A stretch of 64,000 nucleotides of DNA from Parasulfitobacter algicola (GCF_013315265.1 NZ_JABUFE010000003.1:248001-312000); one strand, 5' to 3'; shown: positions 1 to 9,436, numbered from the stretch's first letter. Made by a program: numbers and translations. The notes: generated from the sequence alone by a model not told the origin.

Positions 1-1068
1 GGCATCAAAACCCCGCGCCTCGGCTTGTTCCATTGCTTCGGCCCTGACACGCATTTCGATATCGCGGCGTTCAGTGTTCAATTCATCCAGACGTTCCGCC
101 CAAGCAGCTGCCTGGTTTGGATTATCTGTCGCCAAAAGGCGTGCGCCCAGATCGGCTTGACCAATGCGCCCGCCTGCATTCACGCGGGGGCCCAATAAGA
201 ACCCAAGGTGATAACTGTTAGGGGGGCTGTCCATGCGCGCGATATCCGCCAAGGCCACCAGACCGGGGCGTTGTCTGCGCGCCATGACTTTCAGACCCTG
301 GCGCACCAAAGCCCGGTTGACGCCAATTAAAGGGGCCACATCCGCGACTGTTGCCAATGCAACCAGATCCAGCATTGCCATCAGATCCGGGCCGTTTTGA
401 CCTGCGCTGCGCATTTGACGGTTCGCTTCGACCAGCATTAGGAACACGACACCTGCGGCACAAAGATGTGCCAGATCACCGCTTTCATCCTGTCGATTGG
501 GGTTCACCACCGCCAATGCCGAGGGCAGGGTTTCGCCGCCCAAATGATGGTCCAGAACGATCACATCCGCGCCTTTGGCGGCGGCGATGGGCCCATGGCT
601 AAGCGTGCCACAATCGACACAGACGATCAGATCGTGCTGTGTCGCCAGATCCGCCATGGCCGTATCATTGGGACCGTATCCTTCGTCGATGCGGTCCGGA
701 ACATAAAGCGTTGCCTGCACCCCCATTTGTCGCAACCAGACAATCAGCAGTGCAGCCGAGCTGCCGCCATCCACGTCATAGTCGGCAAAGATTGCAATGC
801 GTTGGCGTTGATTTGCTGCGGTCAGAAAACGTGTCGCTGCTGTTTCCATATCCCGCAAACTGCGTGGATCAGGCAGCAGATCACGCAAAGCAGGTGAAAG
901 ATAAGCCTGCGCATCATCGGCACTGACGCCAAGCCGCACCAGCGTTTTGCATAGCGCATCTGGCAGGTTGGTAGTCTGTACCATCGCTTGGGCCATACGA
1001 TCCTGATCGGCGCTCAGTCCAACCCATCGCCGCCTGGTCAGGGATGATGTGACGCCCAGAAAACTCAA
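1..1068 (-). CDS. recJ: Single-stranded-DNA-specific exonuclease RecJ (3' part outside window)
   Basis: The first 356 codons of RecJ, the 5'-to-3' single-strand exonuclease used in recombination and mismatch repair; the C-terminal third or so lies beyond the left edge. The translation shows the DHH phosphoesterase motifs: ADYDVDG (motif I) near residue 95 and a VLDHH motif (motif III) near 170, followed by GFLLGPRVNAGGRIG, typical of RecJ. These Asp and His residues bind the catalytic metals. The frame is bounded upstream by the glpX stop codon, which is in frame, so the only reasonable start is a TTG ten bases after that stop. recJ is therefore the distal gene of a hom-glpX-recJ operon, an arrangement common in Rhodobacteraceae. 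Identification is firm; the TTG start is inferred. Confidence 0.93.
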   Translation of the reverse strand, partial: MSFLGVTSSLTRRRWVGLSADQDRMAQAMVQTTNLPDALCKTLVRLGVSADDAQAYLSPALRDLLPDPRSLRDMETAATRFLTAANQRQRIAIFADYDVDGGSSAALLIVWLRQMGVQATLYVPDRIDEGYGPNDTAMADLATQHDLIVCVDCGTLSHGPIAAAKGADVIVLDHHLGGETLPSALAVVNPNRQDESGDLAHLCAAGVVFLMLVEANRQMRSAGQNGPDLMAMLDLVALATVADVAPLIGVNRALVRQGLKVMARRQRPGLVALADIARMDSPPNSYHLGFLLGPRVNAGGRIGQADLGARLLATDNPNQAAAWAERLDELNTERRDIEMRVRAEAMEQAEARGFDA

Positions 1069-1077
1069 AACGTAAGC

Positions 1078-2040
1078 TCAGACCGGATTGCGATAGGTCA
1101 TACGTCGGACAGATCCGGTTTTTGATCGCATCAGGATTGTGGTCGCGGTCAGATATCCGACTTCGCGCTTGATACCTGGCACGATTGACCCGTCAGTGAC
1201 GCCGGTTGCTGCAAAAATCACATCTTGGGTCACCATGTCGTCGCGATCATAAATACGGTCCAGATCGGTGATGCCTGCCTTGGCAGCCCTGTCTTTTTCG
1301 TCGTTATTACGAAAGATCAGGCGCCCGTAAATCTGCCCGCCCATGCATTTCAGCGCAGCGGCAGCCAATACGCCTTCGGGCGCGCCGCCTGACCCCATGT
1401 ACATATCGATGCCGGTCACGTCGGCTTCGGCGCAATGCATGACGCCGGCCACGTCACCATCTGTGATCAGCCGAATACCTGCGCCTGTCGCGCGGACTTC
1501 AGTAATCAGATCTTCGTGGCGAGGGCGTTCCAGAATGCATACCGTAATATCGTCAGCCGTGCACGCTTTGGCCTTGGCCAGTGCAGCAACGCGTTCCGAC
1601 GGTGTCATGTCCAGTGACACCACACCTTGGTCATATCCCGGCCCAATCGCTAATTTATCCATATAAACGTCAGGGGCGTGCAGCATTGATCCGCGCGGCC
1701 CCATTGCAATCACCGCCAATGCGTTCGGCATATCTTTTGCGGTCAGTGTTGTGCCTTCAAGCGGGTCAAGTGCAATGTCAACGCCGGGGCCTTTGCCAGT
1801 TCCGACCTCTTCGCCGATATAAAGCATGGGGGCTTCGTCGCGTTCGCCTTCGCCTATGACCACAACGCCGTTGATGTCCAACATATCCAGCTGTTTGCGC
1901 ATGGCATCCACAGCAGCCTGATCGGCGGCTTTTTCGTCGCCGCGTCCGATCAGCTTGGCCGATGCCAATGCGGCTGCTTCTGAAACGCGGGCAAGCCCAA
2001 GCGATAACATCCGGTCGTGAAATTCTACTATATCGGCCAT
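1078..2040 (-). CDS. glpX: Class II fructose-1,6-bisphosphatase GlpX
   Basis: 320 residues, normal length for GlpX. It hydrolyses fructose 1,6-bisphosphate to fructose 6-phosphate in gluconeogenesis. The metal-binding signature DPLEGTT lies at residues 92-98, preceded by an acidic GEGERDEAP motif near 63-71, both typical of the lithium-sensitive phosphatase fold. Later motifs MGSGGAPEGVLAAAA and VTDGS also match the family. It sits 51 bases after hom and directly before recJ on the same strand, so it is probably cotranscribed with them. A dual sedoheptulose-bisphosphatase activity is possible but not shown by the sequence. Confidence 0.95.
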   Translation of the reverse strand: MADIVEFHDRMLSLGLARVSEAAALASAKLIGRGDEKAADQAAVDAMRKQLDMLDINGVVVIGEGERDEAPMLYIGEEVGTGKGPGVDIALDPLEGTTLTAKDMPNALAVIAMGPRGSMLHAPDVYMDKLAIGPGYDQGVVSLDMTPSERVAALAKAKACTADDITVCILERPRHEDLITEVRATGAGIRLITDGDVAGVMHCAEADVTGIDMYMGSGGAPEGVLAAAALKCMGGQIYGRLIFRNNDEKDRAAKAGITDLDRIYDRDDMVTQDVIFAATGVTDGSIVPGIKREVGYLTATTILMRSKTGSVRRMTYRNPV

Positions 2041-2091
2041 GTCGTTATCCTGTTGCTGATAGTGAATGTTTGAGTGAAGCAGATGAAATGA

Positions 2092-3378
2092 TTATAAAAC
2101 CTCGATCCGCAGGGAAACGGGATCGCTTACCAGAACATCGGTTTTCGCAAGACCTGCGGTTGCCTGTTCCAGCGCCGCCGGAGTTGTCTTGTGCGTCACG
2201 ATCAGAACGGGCGCAGTTGTGTCTGCATGGCCGTATTGGCGCATGCGGTCGATGGAAACGCCTGCTTCGCCCAATATGCTTGCCACTTTGGCAAGAGCAC
2301 CGGGTTTGTCCTGAAGTTCCATCCGCAGGTAATAGGGGGCGGGTGTGGCCGATCTGGATGGCGGCGCGTTTGTCAGTGTTTTTGCAGGCTGACCAAAGGT
2401 CGATACCCTGATGCCACGTGCAATGTCAGTGATATCAGACATCACTGCACTGGCGGTTGGACCTTCGCCAGCGCCGGGGCCACGGAGGACGATCTGTTCG
2501 ATACTGTCGCCTTCCAGCACGACCATATTGGTCCCACCTTCCAGCTGACCCAAGGGCGATAATGTGGGCACAAGACAAGGCGTCATGCGTTGTTCCAACC
2601 CACGCGCGGTCATTTGTGCGACGCCCAGAAGTTTGATCCGAAATCCCATATCGGCCGCTCGGGTTATATCATCAAGGCTGATCCGCTGAATGCCTTCCAG
2701 CACGACATTGTCAAAGCTGACCTTGGTTCCAAACGCGATGGATGCCAGCAACGCCAGCTTGTGGCCCGCGTCAATACCCCCTACGTCCAGATTGGGATCG
2801 GCTTCAAGATAGCCCAGCTTATCAGCTTCATCGAACAGTGCATTATAGCCTTGGCCCGTGGCCTCCATCCGCGTTAGGATATAATTGCAGGTGCCGTTCA
2901 TCACGCCCATGACACGTGTGATTTCATTGCCGGCCAAGCCTTCGGTCAGGGCTTTGACAGCAGGAATGCCGCCTGCGACGGCGGCTTCAAACCGGATCAC
3001 GGTCCCTTTTTCTTCCGCGGTTTCCGCCAGTGTCTGACCGTGTAATGCAAGCATTGCCTTATTCGCGGTCACCACATCTTTACCAGCTGCAATTGCGGCT
3101 TCGGTTGCCGCCTTGGCGGGGCCATCACTGCCGCCCATCACCTCCACAAAGACATCGACATCATCGCGCTTTGCAAGTGCCACCGGATCATCTTCCCAGT
3201 CATATCCACTTAATGAAACACCACGATCCTTGTCGCGCGTTCGTGCAGATACGGCGCTGATGACAATCTTGCGTCCCGTGCGCTGTTCCAAAAGCTGGGC
3301 ATGTTTGCGGATAATCTTGACGACACCGACACCAACGGTCCCCAGACCAGCGATACCAAGGCGCAGGGGATGGTTCAT
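2092..3378 (-). CDS. hom: Homoserine dehydrogenase
   Basis: NAD(P)H-dependent reduction of aspartate semialdehyde to homoserine, the branch point to threonine and methionine. The protein opens with the Rossmann motif GIAGLGTVGVG, has the central catalytic domain (VTANKAML, AAVAGGIPAVKALTEGLAGN, GTCNYILTRM) and ends with a C-terminal ACT regulatory domain of about 80 residues (LRMELQDKPGALAKVASILG onward). I prefer the second ATG (428 residues) because GGAG lies six bases upstream and the Rossmann motif then starts about ten residues in, as in relatives; an ATG 15 bases earlier (3393) is the alternative. First gene of the hom-glpX-recJ unit. The ACT domain suggests allosteric control by threonine, as known for the family. 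Confidence 0.95.
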   Translation of the reverse strand: MNHPLRLGIAGLGTVGVGVVKIIRKHAQLLEQRTGRKIVISAVSARTRDKDRGVSLSGYDWEDDPVALAKRDDVDVFVEVMGGSDGPAKAATEAAIAAGKDVVTANKAMLALHGQTLAETAEEKGTVIRFEAAVAGGIPAVKALTEGLAGNEITRVMGVMNGTCNYILTRMEATGQGYNALFDEADKLGYLEADPNLDVGGIDAGHKLALLASIAFGTKVSFDNVVLEGIQRISLDDITRAADMGFRIKLLGVAQMTARGLEQRMTPCLVPTLSPLGQLEGGTNMVVLEGDSIEQIVLRGPGAGEGPTASAVMSDITDIARGIRVSTFGQPAKTLTNAPPSRSATPAPYYLRMELQDKPGALAKVASILGEAGVSIDRMRQYGHADTTAPVLIVTHKTTPAALEQATAGLAKTDVLVSDPVSLRIEVL

Positions 3379-3522
3379 GTTCTTCTCCGTCATTGTCTGT
3401 TCGCACTTCCTTTAGCTGGATAACTTCACCGCCGCAACGCAAGGGTGCGTTCTGGGCAGACCTACGCCATCTTGATATTCAATGTATTTCCAAGATGCTG
3501 AAAATTAAGCCGATATTAGCTC

Positions 3523-3753
3523 TTATTGATTACGCATCTGATCCGCCCGCCTGCGCAGCCGTTCTGCGCGATCTTCCAGATCAGCTGTTGTATCAGGCGT
3601 AATCTGCGTGTCGTTGGCCTGTTCAACGATTTGATCCAACGGCAGGATACGCGGGTAATCAGACGTACGTGCGCGTTCCGTCACCGTATCATCCAGATCA
3701 GGAAACGATGTGCAGGCAGTTAAGGTGAAACATAAAAGCAGAATACGGATCAT
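3523..3753 (-). CDS. Small predicted lipoprotein
   Basis: A 76-residue protein beginning MIRILLLCFTLTAC, a short signal peptide with a lipobox (LTAC) whose Cys is near residue 14. The mature part is charged and ends in an Arg-rich helix (DLEDRAERLRRRADQMRNQ). I chose the internal ATG because a start 39 bases upstream would put a non-signal segment before the hydrophobic core. It is divergent from the tetR gene and separated from hom by about 145 bases. Similar small lipoproteins of unknown function occur in roseobacters. No function can be assigned beyond membrane anchoring. Confidence 0.75.
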   Translation of the reverse strand: MIRILLLCFTLTACTSFPDLDDTVTERARTSDYPRILPLDQIVEQANDTQITPDTTADLEDRAERLRRRADQMRNQ

Positions 3754-3832
3754 GGCGTTTTCTAGCCGTATCGGGGTTGCAGACGCAAGCAAACCGTTGC
3801 ACTGAACGCTTGTTCAGTTAAAAGTTGTCCGT

Positions 3833-4420
3833 ATGGCGCGTAAACAAGGTTCTCATTCGGAAATTACTGGCCCCAAGGTCCATGGGGCGGCGCTGCGGCT
3901 GTTTGCGCAGCATGGATTTGCCGCCGTTTCGATGCGCCAGATTGCCGCCGAAGTCGATGTTCAGGCAGGTGCACTTTATAATTACACCCCTGATAAACAA
4001 AGCCTTTTGTTCGATCTGCTAAAGGTCCATATGGATGAATTGCTGACTGCACACGCAGATGCTGGCATCAAAGGCACGCCGCTTGAACAGCTTGAGGCGT
4101 TCACTCGTTTCCACATCGCTTTTCATCTTGAACGGACCGATCTGGTTTTTATTTCGTATATGGAGCTGCGCAATCTGACGCCCGATAATTTCAATATTAT
4201 CGCAAACCTGCGTCGGGTTTACGAAAATGCACTTGAGCAGATTTTGATACAAGGGCAAGACGCAGGATATTTTGTGCTGCAGGATACCAAAATTGCGACC
4301 ATGGCTTTGATTGCAATGTTGACGGGGGTGGCACACTGGTACCGTGAAGACGGCAGGCTTGATCTGGATACTGTGGCTGATTTGTATTGGGATATGGTGC
4401 GAAAGTCGGTGGGCGCATAG
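3833..4420 (+). CDS. TetR/AcrR-family transcriptional regulator
   Basis: 195 residues. The N-terminal helix-turn-helix is clear: GAALRLFAQHGFAAVSMRQIAAEVDVQAGALYNYTPDKQSLL (split across residues 18-60) matches the TetR_N pattern with the conserved Y at the end of the recognition helix. The C-terminal ligand-binding half (RFHIAFHLERTDLVFISYMELRNLT...) has no recognisable ligand signature. Divergent from the small lipoprotein and 35 bases upstream of tauR on the same strand, so it may share a transcript with tauR. Targets are unknown. Confidence 0.9.
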   Translation: MARKQGSHSEITGPKVHGAALRLFAQHGFAAVSMRQIAAEVDVQAGALYNYTPDKQSLLFDLLKVHMDELLTAHADAGIKGTPLEQLEAFTRFHIAFHLERTDLVFISYMELRNLTPDNFNIIANLRRVYENALEQILIQGQDAGYFVLQDTKIATMALIAMLTGVAHWYREDGRLDLDTVADLYWDMVRKSVGA

Positions 4421-4455
4421 ATATCGTCTGTTAAGTCCAGTATTTCAGCGATATA

Positions 4456-5937
4456 ATGCCAGATATGGCAGTTGCGGTTGAAACCTTTTTCCTTGATGAA
4501 AACTATGGCGGGACCTTGCAGAAACAACTGCAAGAGATTGTAACGTCAGGCATATTGTCGGGGCGATTTCTGCCAGGTGAACGGATGCCATCTAGTCGGA
4601 AACTGGCTGCACACCTTGGAATCAGCCGTATAACGGTCACGCTGGCGTATACGGAACTTTTGTCCAATGACTATCTGACAGCACTTGGTCGTTCCGGTTA
4701 TTTCATATCGGAAACGGCCCCTTTGCCGCCGCGATTTGAACCCTCTGCGCAAAATGGGGAAAACCAAGTTGATTGGTCCCGCGCGCTGGGCCAGCGTTTT
4801 ACGACATATTCCGGTGTGGGCCGTCCGTTGGATTGGCGGAACTATAAATTTCCGTTCATTTACGGCCAAACCGATGCCAGCCTGTTCGATCACGGCAATT
4901 GGCGCAGATGTGCATTGCAGGCGCTGGGTCAGCGCGATTTTGAGGCGCTGACCGCAGATTATTATGATCAGGATGATCCTAAATTGATTGAATATATCGT
5001 CCGGCATATTCTGCCCCGGCGTGGAATTACTGCGCGCCCTGAACAGATCTTGGTCACAATGGGTGCGCAAAATGCCCTTTGGATGGCCGCGCAGATATTG
5101 CTGACACAGCGGCGAACGGCTGTGATCGAAAACCCATGCTATCCTGAACTGCGCGAGATATTGAACCAGACGCGATGTAATACATTGTCCATTGACGTCG
5201 ACATAGATGGAATATCGCCAGATGCCATTCCAGCCGATGCCGATGTGGTTTTTACAACGGCCAGTCATCATTGCCCGACCAATGTGACAATGCCATTGGA
5301 TCGCAGGCGCGCGTTGTTGAATTGTGCCGAAAAGCATGACTTTGTTGTAGTTGAAGATGATTATGAATTTGAAATGTCATTTCTGAAACCTGCGTATCCT
5401 GCATTGAAGTCGTTGGACCACAGGGGTGCCGTTATCTATATTGGTTCGTTTTCCAAATCACTGTTTCCGGGATTGCGGCTGGGATATATGGTGGCATCTG
5501 AAACCTTTATCCGCGAGGCCCGCGCGCTGCGCGCGCTTTTACTGCGCCACCCACCAGGCCATATCCAACGCACAGCAGCGTATTTTCTGTCATTGGGGTA
5601 CTATGATGCGCAAATCAGTCGGATGTCCAAAATCTTTGCGCAACGGCGCGAGGTTATGTTTGACGCAATGCAAGCTGCAGAGCTGCACATTGCCGGGCAA
5701 AACAGTTTTGGCGGATCCAGCTTTTGGATGGCAGCACCAACGGGTGTTGATACAACACAATTGTCGCTTGATCTGCGCCAGGATGGTGTATTGATTGAAC
5801 CGGGTGCAGCCTTTTTCCACCCCCATGCCGTAAAGGCGAATTACTACAGGCTGGCATATTCATCCATCCCAGCATCGCGTATTGCCGAAGGGATTGAAAA
5901 AATTGCAACGGCCATGCGAAAAACTGGCTATACCTAG
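4456..5937 (+). CDS. tauR: MocR/GntR-family regulator of taurine catabolism (TauR-like)
   Basis: 493 residues: an N-terminal winged helix of GntR type (residues about 20-85, SGILSGRFLPGERMPSSRKL followed by HLGISRITV) fused to a fold-type I aminotransferase-like domain. The PLP lysine is in SFSKSLFPGLRLGY near residue 335. This architecture is that of MocR proteins such as PdxR, GabR and TauR. The gene directly precedes xsc in the same direction. In Rhodobacter and roseobacters the MocR protein beside xsc/tpa is TauR, which activates the taurine genes, so the name rests on context plus family. A role in another amine or vitamin B6 pathway cannot be excluded from sequence alone. Confidence 0.85.
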   Translation: MPDMAVAVETFFLDENYGGTLQKQLQEIVTSGILSGRFLPGERMPSSRKLAAHLGISRITVTLAYTELLSNDYLTALGRSGYFISETAPLPPRFEPSAQNGENQVDWSRALGQRFTTYSGVGRPLDWRNYKFPFIYGQTDASLFDHGNWRRCALQALGQRDFEALTADYYDQDDPKLIEYIVRHILPRRGITARPEQILVTMGAQNALWMAAQILLTQRRTAVIENPCYPELREILNQTRCNTLSIDVDIDGISPDAIPADADVVFTTASHHCPTNVTMPLDRRRALLNCAEKHDFVVVEDDYEFEMSFLKPAYPALKSLDHRGAVIYIGSFSKSLFPGLRLGYMVASETFIREARALRALLLRHPPGHIQRTAAYFLSLGYYDAQISRMSKIFAQRREVMFDAMQAAELHIAGQNSFGGSSFWMAAPTGVDTTQLSLDLRQDGVLIEPGAAFFHPHAVKANYYRLAYSSIPASRIAEGIEKIATAMRKTGYT

Positions 5938-6041
5938 GTGTATGAATTGGCCCTAACAGCAAGGGGGGCATACCGGGTTAATTGCGAAAAATCGGCTGTG
6001 ATTGCAGCCCTGTTTTGCGATCTTTCGATGGAGCACTAATC

Positions 6042-7811
6042 ATGAAAATGACAACCGAAGAAGCCTTTGTGAAAGTATTGCAAAGACACGGTATTGAACA
6101 CGCGTTTGGTATTATTGGATCGGCATTTATGCCAATCAGTGATCTTTTTCCAAAGGCAGGTATCCAATTCTGGGATTGTGCGCACGAAGGGTCAGGCGGC
6201 ATGATGGCAGATGGATACACGCGCGCGACTGGCAAGATGTCGATGATGATTGCGCAAAACGGGCCGGGCATTACAAATTTTGTGACAGCGGTTAAAACGG
6301 CCTATTGGAACCACACACCCCTTTTGCTGGTCACACCGCAGGCGGCCAATAAAACATTGGGGCAGGGCGGATTTCAGGAAGTTGAACAAATGGCGTTGTT
6401 CAAGGATATGGTTGCCTATCAGGAAGAGGTCCGCGATCCATCGCGCGTGGCCGAAGTGTTGAACCGCGTGATCCTTCAGGCGAAGCGGGCATCGGCCCCA
6501 GCGCAGATTAACATGCCACGGGATTTCTGGACGCAGGTTATTGATATCGAACTGCCGAAGATCGTTACATTCGAACGCCCTGCAGGTGGTGAAGAAGCCA
6601 TTCAAAAGGCGGCTGATTTGCTGAGTTCTGCAAAGTTTCCAGTTATTTTGAACGGTGCAGGGGTCGTTTTGGCCGATGCAATTCCCGCATCAATGGCACT
6701 GGCCGAACGTCTGGACGCGCCTGTGTGTTGCGGCTATCAGCACAATGATGCTTTCCCGGGATCACACCCGCTTTCGGTGGGGCCATTGGGCTATAATGGA
6801 TCGAAAGCTGCGATGGAATTGATCCAGAAGGCCGATGTTGTGTTGGCCCTTGGCACCCGGCTTAATCCGTTTTCGACGCTACCAGGCTATAATATCGATT
6901 ATTGGCCCAAAGACGCCGAAATCATTCAGGTAGATATCAATCCAGATCGGATCGGGCTGACCAAAGCGGTAAGTGTTGGCATTGTAGGCGATGCAAAGAA
7001 AACCGCCGTTGCACTGCTCGCAAACCTCTCAGACGCGGCGGGCGAGACGGGCCGCAAGGACCGACAAGCGCTGATTGCCCAAACCAAATCTGCCTGGGCG
7101 CAACAACTGTCCAGTATGGATCACGAAGACGATGATCCAGGCACCAGCTGGAACGAACGCGCGCGCAGCGCCAAGCCCGATTGGATGAGCCCTCGTATGG
7201 CATGGCGTGCGATCCAATCTGCTTTGCCGAAGGATGCGATTATCAGCAGTGATATTGGCAATAATTGCGCCATTGGAAATGCCTATCCAACGTTTGAAGT
7301 CGGGCGTAAATATTTGGCACCAGGGCTGTTTGGACCTTGTGGATATGGTCTGCCATCTATTATCGGGGCCAAAATCGGCTGTCCGGACACCCCTGTTGTA
7401 GGATTTGCTGGTGATGGTGCCTTTGGGATAGCCGTCACGGAATTAACGGCAATTGGTCGCCCGGAATGGCCTGCCATTACAATGATTGTTTTCCGAAATT
7501 ATCAATGGGGCGCTGAAAAGCGTAATTCGACCTTGTGGTATGATGATAATTTTGTGGGCACCGAACTGGACGATGGCGTCAGCTATGCCGGGATTGCTAA
7601 AGCGTGCGGTCTGAAAGGCGTTGTTGCGCGCAGTATGGATGATTTGACAGACGCATTGTCGGTCGCGATCCGCGATCAGATGGAGAACGGCCAGACCACA
7701 TTGATTGAGGCTTTGATCAATCAGGAATTGGGGGAACCCTTCCGTCGCGACGCGATGAAAAAGCCGGTTGCAGTTGCAGGTATTGATTCGGCTGACATGA
7801 TGACAGGATGA
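6042..7811 (+). CDS. xsc: Sulfoacetaldehyde acetyltransferase Xsc
   Basis: 589 residues. A thiamine-diphosphate enzyme that converts sulfoacetaldehyde and phosphate to acetyl phosphate and sulfite, the desulfonating step of taurine and isethionate catabolism. The fold of acetolactate-synthase-like enzymes is evident: N-terminal pyrimidine domain (EEAFVKVLQRHGIEHAFGIIGSA, split), and the diphosphate-binding GDG motif (VVGFAGDGAFGIAVTELTAI) followed by FRNYQWGAEKRN near the C terminus. The start at ATG with GGAG about eight bases upstream gives MKMTTEEAF, as in known Xsc; an earlier in-frame ATG at 5982 adds 20 unrelated residues. tauR lies immediately upstream. The phosphotransacetylase gene that often follows xsc is absent here, because the next gene is a convergent tRNA. 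Confidence 0.96.
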   Translation: MKMTTEEAFVKVLQRHGIEHAFGIIGSAFMPISDLFPKAGIQFWDCAHEGSGGMMADGYTRATGKMSMMIAQNGPGITNFVTAVKTAYWNHTPLLLVTPQAANKTLGQGGFQEVEQMALFKDMVAYQEEVRDPSRVAEVLNRVILQAKRASAPAQINMPRDFWTQVIDIELPKIVTFERPAGGEEAIQKAADLLSSAKFPVILNGAGVVLADAIPASMALAERLDAPVCCGYQHNDAFPGSHPLSVGPLGYNGSKAAMELIQKADVVLALGTRLNPFSTLPGYNIDYWPKDAEIIQVDINPDRIGLTKAVSVGIVGDAKKTAVALLANLSDAAGETGRKDRQALIAQTKSAWAQQLSSMDHEDDDPGTSWNERARSAKPDWMSPRMAWRAIQSALPKDAIISSDIGNNCAIGNAYPTFEVGRKYLAPGLFGPCGYGLPSIIGAKIGCPDTPVVGFAGDGAFGIAVTELTAIGRPEWPAITMIVFRNYQWGAEKRNSTLWYDDNFVGTELDDGVSYAGIAKACGLKGVVARSMDDLTDALSVAIRDQMENGQTTLIEALINQELGEPFRRDAMKKPVAVAGIDSADMMTG

Positions 7812-7835
7812 TTTATGGCGCGCTGTAGTTTTGGA

Positions 7836-7912
7836 TGGTACCGTCTGGTGGGTTCGAACCACCGACCTCTGGTACCACAAACCAGCGCTCTAACCAACTG
7901 AGCTAAGACGGC
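7836..7912 (-). tRNA. tRNA-His (anticodon GTG)
   Basis: A 77-base cloverleaf read on the minus strand. Acceptor GCCGTCT pairs with AGACGGT (one G1-U72 pair), the D-stem is GCTC/GAGC, the anticodon stem CTGGT/ACCAG encloses loop TTGTGGT (anticodon GTG), and the T-stem GGTGG/CCACC encloses TTCGAAC. CCA is encoded. The discriminator is A73, and the base before position 1 is T, so there is no G-1. This is the known alphaproteobacterial exception to the universal G-1/C73 rule of tRNA-His. The gene is convergent with xsc and lies downstream of the solute-binding protein gene. Confidence 0.97.
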
Positions 7913-7921
7913 AACGCGTGG

Positions 7922-7950
7922 TGAATACCGCCCTGCCGCTTTTATTGCAA
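7922..7950 (-). promoter_or_regulatory. Probable sigma-70 promoter of tRNA-His
   Basis: On the minus strand TTGCAA (7950-7945) and TATTCA (7927-7922) are separated by exactly 17 bases, and the -10 box ends nine bases before the mature tRNA 5' end. Spacing and position suit a tRNA promoter. The boxes are not perfect and no start site is known. Confidence 0.5.
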
Positions 7951-7986
7951 GTGGATTAAGCCCGCCAAGTTGCAGTTTATTTCATT

Positions 7987-9405
7987 TCACCGTTGATGAT
8001 CTAAAACGTGCTTTGGATAGCGCGCTTTGCTGGCGCGCCACCGGTCTGCCTGATCTTCAAGTCCGAAATCAAGGCTGATCAAATTCCAGTCTTGTGCCGC
8101 CCGTCGCAGAGCATCTTTTGGACTGCGTTGTCTATCCATTGCTTCTACCAACCATTTGGAAAGGCTTGAAAAATAGCTGTTGTGCCCCGGTAGATACAGA
8201 TCCGGGATTGGGTCGTTAATAGCCATTTCATGGACTTTCAGAAAATCACTGGAATAGGTGTCTTGGATAATTTCATCTTGGTAATGCTGGCGTTGAAATG
8301 GATCAAAGTATCCGTCGGCTTCACGTACAGCATTCAACGATATCTCGGGCGATGTGGCAAAGGCTGCAAACAGATACGCCAACTCACGCTTTTTCGATTG
8401 CGTTGGCAGTACGAATGACCATCCCCAATTGAAATAGGATGTCGCCGCAATCTTTTCACCACCAGGCAGCAGAGAAAAGGCCAGTTTATTGCGGATTGGG
8501 GATTGCGCTTGATTGAAGTATTTTTGCGATCCACCCCATCCAATATTACAATAAGTGTCGCCCTTTGCATAATTTGTCCAATTGTCAAAAAGCCCTGCTG
8601 TTTTAGCCTGCGGATGCAAAAATGAACTGATTTCCAGCATGTCTTCAACGGCTTGCACTGCGCCATCGCTGTCGATTTGAGGGGTCAGAGCATCATCAAA
8701 GGGCAAAACGCCATTGGCATGCATGCGTGACCAGAATTCCCAGACCAGATAAGCAGGTGTGCGAAACAATGCGCCGCCGTATCTGTTTTCATCAGGCCGA
8801 TGAAAAAACCGGATTTGACGATCCAGTTCCTGCCATGTCTGTGGGATATCAAGAACCTTGCCATAGAGATCCTGATAAGAAGTGACCTCGGTTTCATCCG
8901 TCAGCCAATCTTTTCGATAAAACATCAGGTAAACGTCGCCATCCGTTTGAAACCCAAACCGATCCCCACCAATAATGTTTCCGTTTTCGTAAAGACTATC
9001 AAACAGTTGGGCGGAATGCCCGAAGGTTTCTTCATATTTGGTCATGGGGTGAATAATGCCGGACCACGCCAGATCGGCCACAGCAAACGTAGCAGGCAAT
9101 GCAAGATCATAATCCGCCCGGCGGGCCAGATGATCAACGGTCATGCGGTCGTTGATTTGATCGACATCAACAATTTCCAATTCAACTTTGATACCAGTGG
9201 CCGCCTGCCAAGCTTCAACAGTGGGTCGCAAGTTACTTTCACTTCCAACAGGGATCAGGCACCGCAAACTATCAGACATGCCTGAAGCGAACGACTTAGC
9301 GGTTTGGGCAATATCGTTTGCGGCTGGTTGCATTGCAAATGCAGGAAGGGTGCATAAGCCAATCCCAGACGCTGCAGACATTAAAAAATCACGACGTTTC
9401 ATCAA
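7987..9405 (-). CDS. Extracellular solute-binding protein, probably sensory partner of the divergent kinase
   Basis: 472 residues with a twin-arginine-like signal (KRRDFLMSAASGIGLCTLPAFA) and a family 1 (MalE-like) periplasmic binding protein fold: VEAWQAATGIKVELEIVDV, then DLALPATFAVADLAWSGIIHPM and a Trp/Tyr-rich ligand region (TYCNIGWGGSQKYFNQ; TSYFNWGWSFVLP). There is no permease or ATPase gene beside it. Instead it is divergent, 80 bases apart, from a TorS-like histidine kinase. That arrangement, known from LuxP/LuxQ and TorT/TorS, suggests the binding protein presents its ligand to the kinase rather than to a transporter. Ligand class (sugar-like or polyol) is only a guess from the family. 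Confidence 0.85.
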   Translation of the reverse strand: MMKRRDFLMSAASGIGLCTLPAFAMQPAANDIAQTAKSFASGMSDSLRCLIPVGSESNLRPTVEAWQAATGIKVELEIVDVDQINDRMTVDHLARRADYDLALPATFAVADLAWSGIIHPMTKYEETFGHSAQLFDSLYENGNIIGGDRFGFQTDGDVYLMFYRKDWLTDETEVTSYQDLYGKVLDIPQTWQELDRQIRFFHRPDENRYGGALFRTPAYLVWEFWSRMHANGVLPFDDALTPQIDSDGAVQAVEDMLEISSFLHPQAKTAGLFDNWTNYAKGDTYCNIGWGGSQKYFNQAQSPIRNKLAFSLLPGGEKIAATSYFNWGWSFVLPTQSKKRELAYLFAAFATSPEISLNAVREADGYFDPFQRQHYQDEIIQDTYSSDFLKVHEMAINDPIPDLYLPGHNSYFSSLSKWLVEAMDRQRSPKDALRRAAQDWNLISLDFGLEDQADRWRASKARYPKHVLDHQR

Positions 9406-9436
9406 CCAGCCCTCGCTGCGAAAGTATTAATCCAAG

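Noticed and set aside
4546-5337. Open frame of 263 codons antisense to tauR
   Set aside because: The sense frame has a full MocR architecture; the antisense product has no recognisable features.
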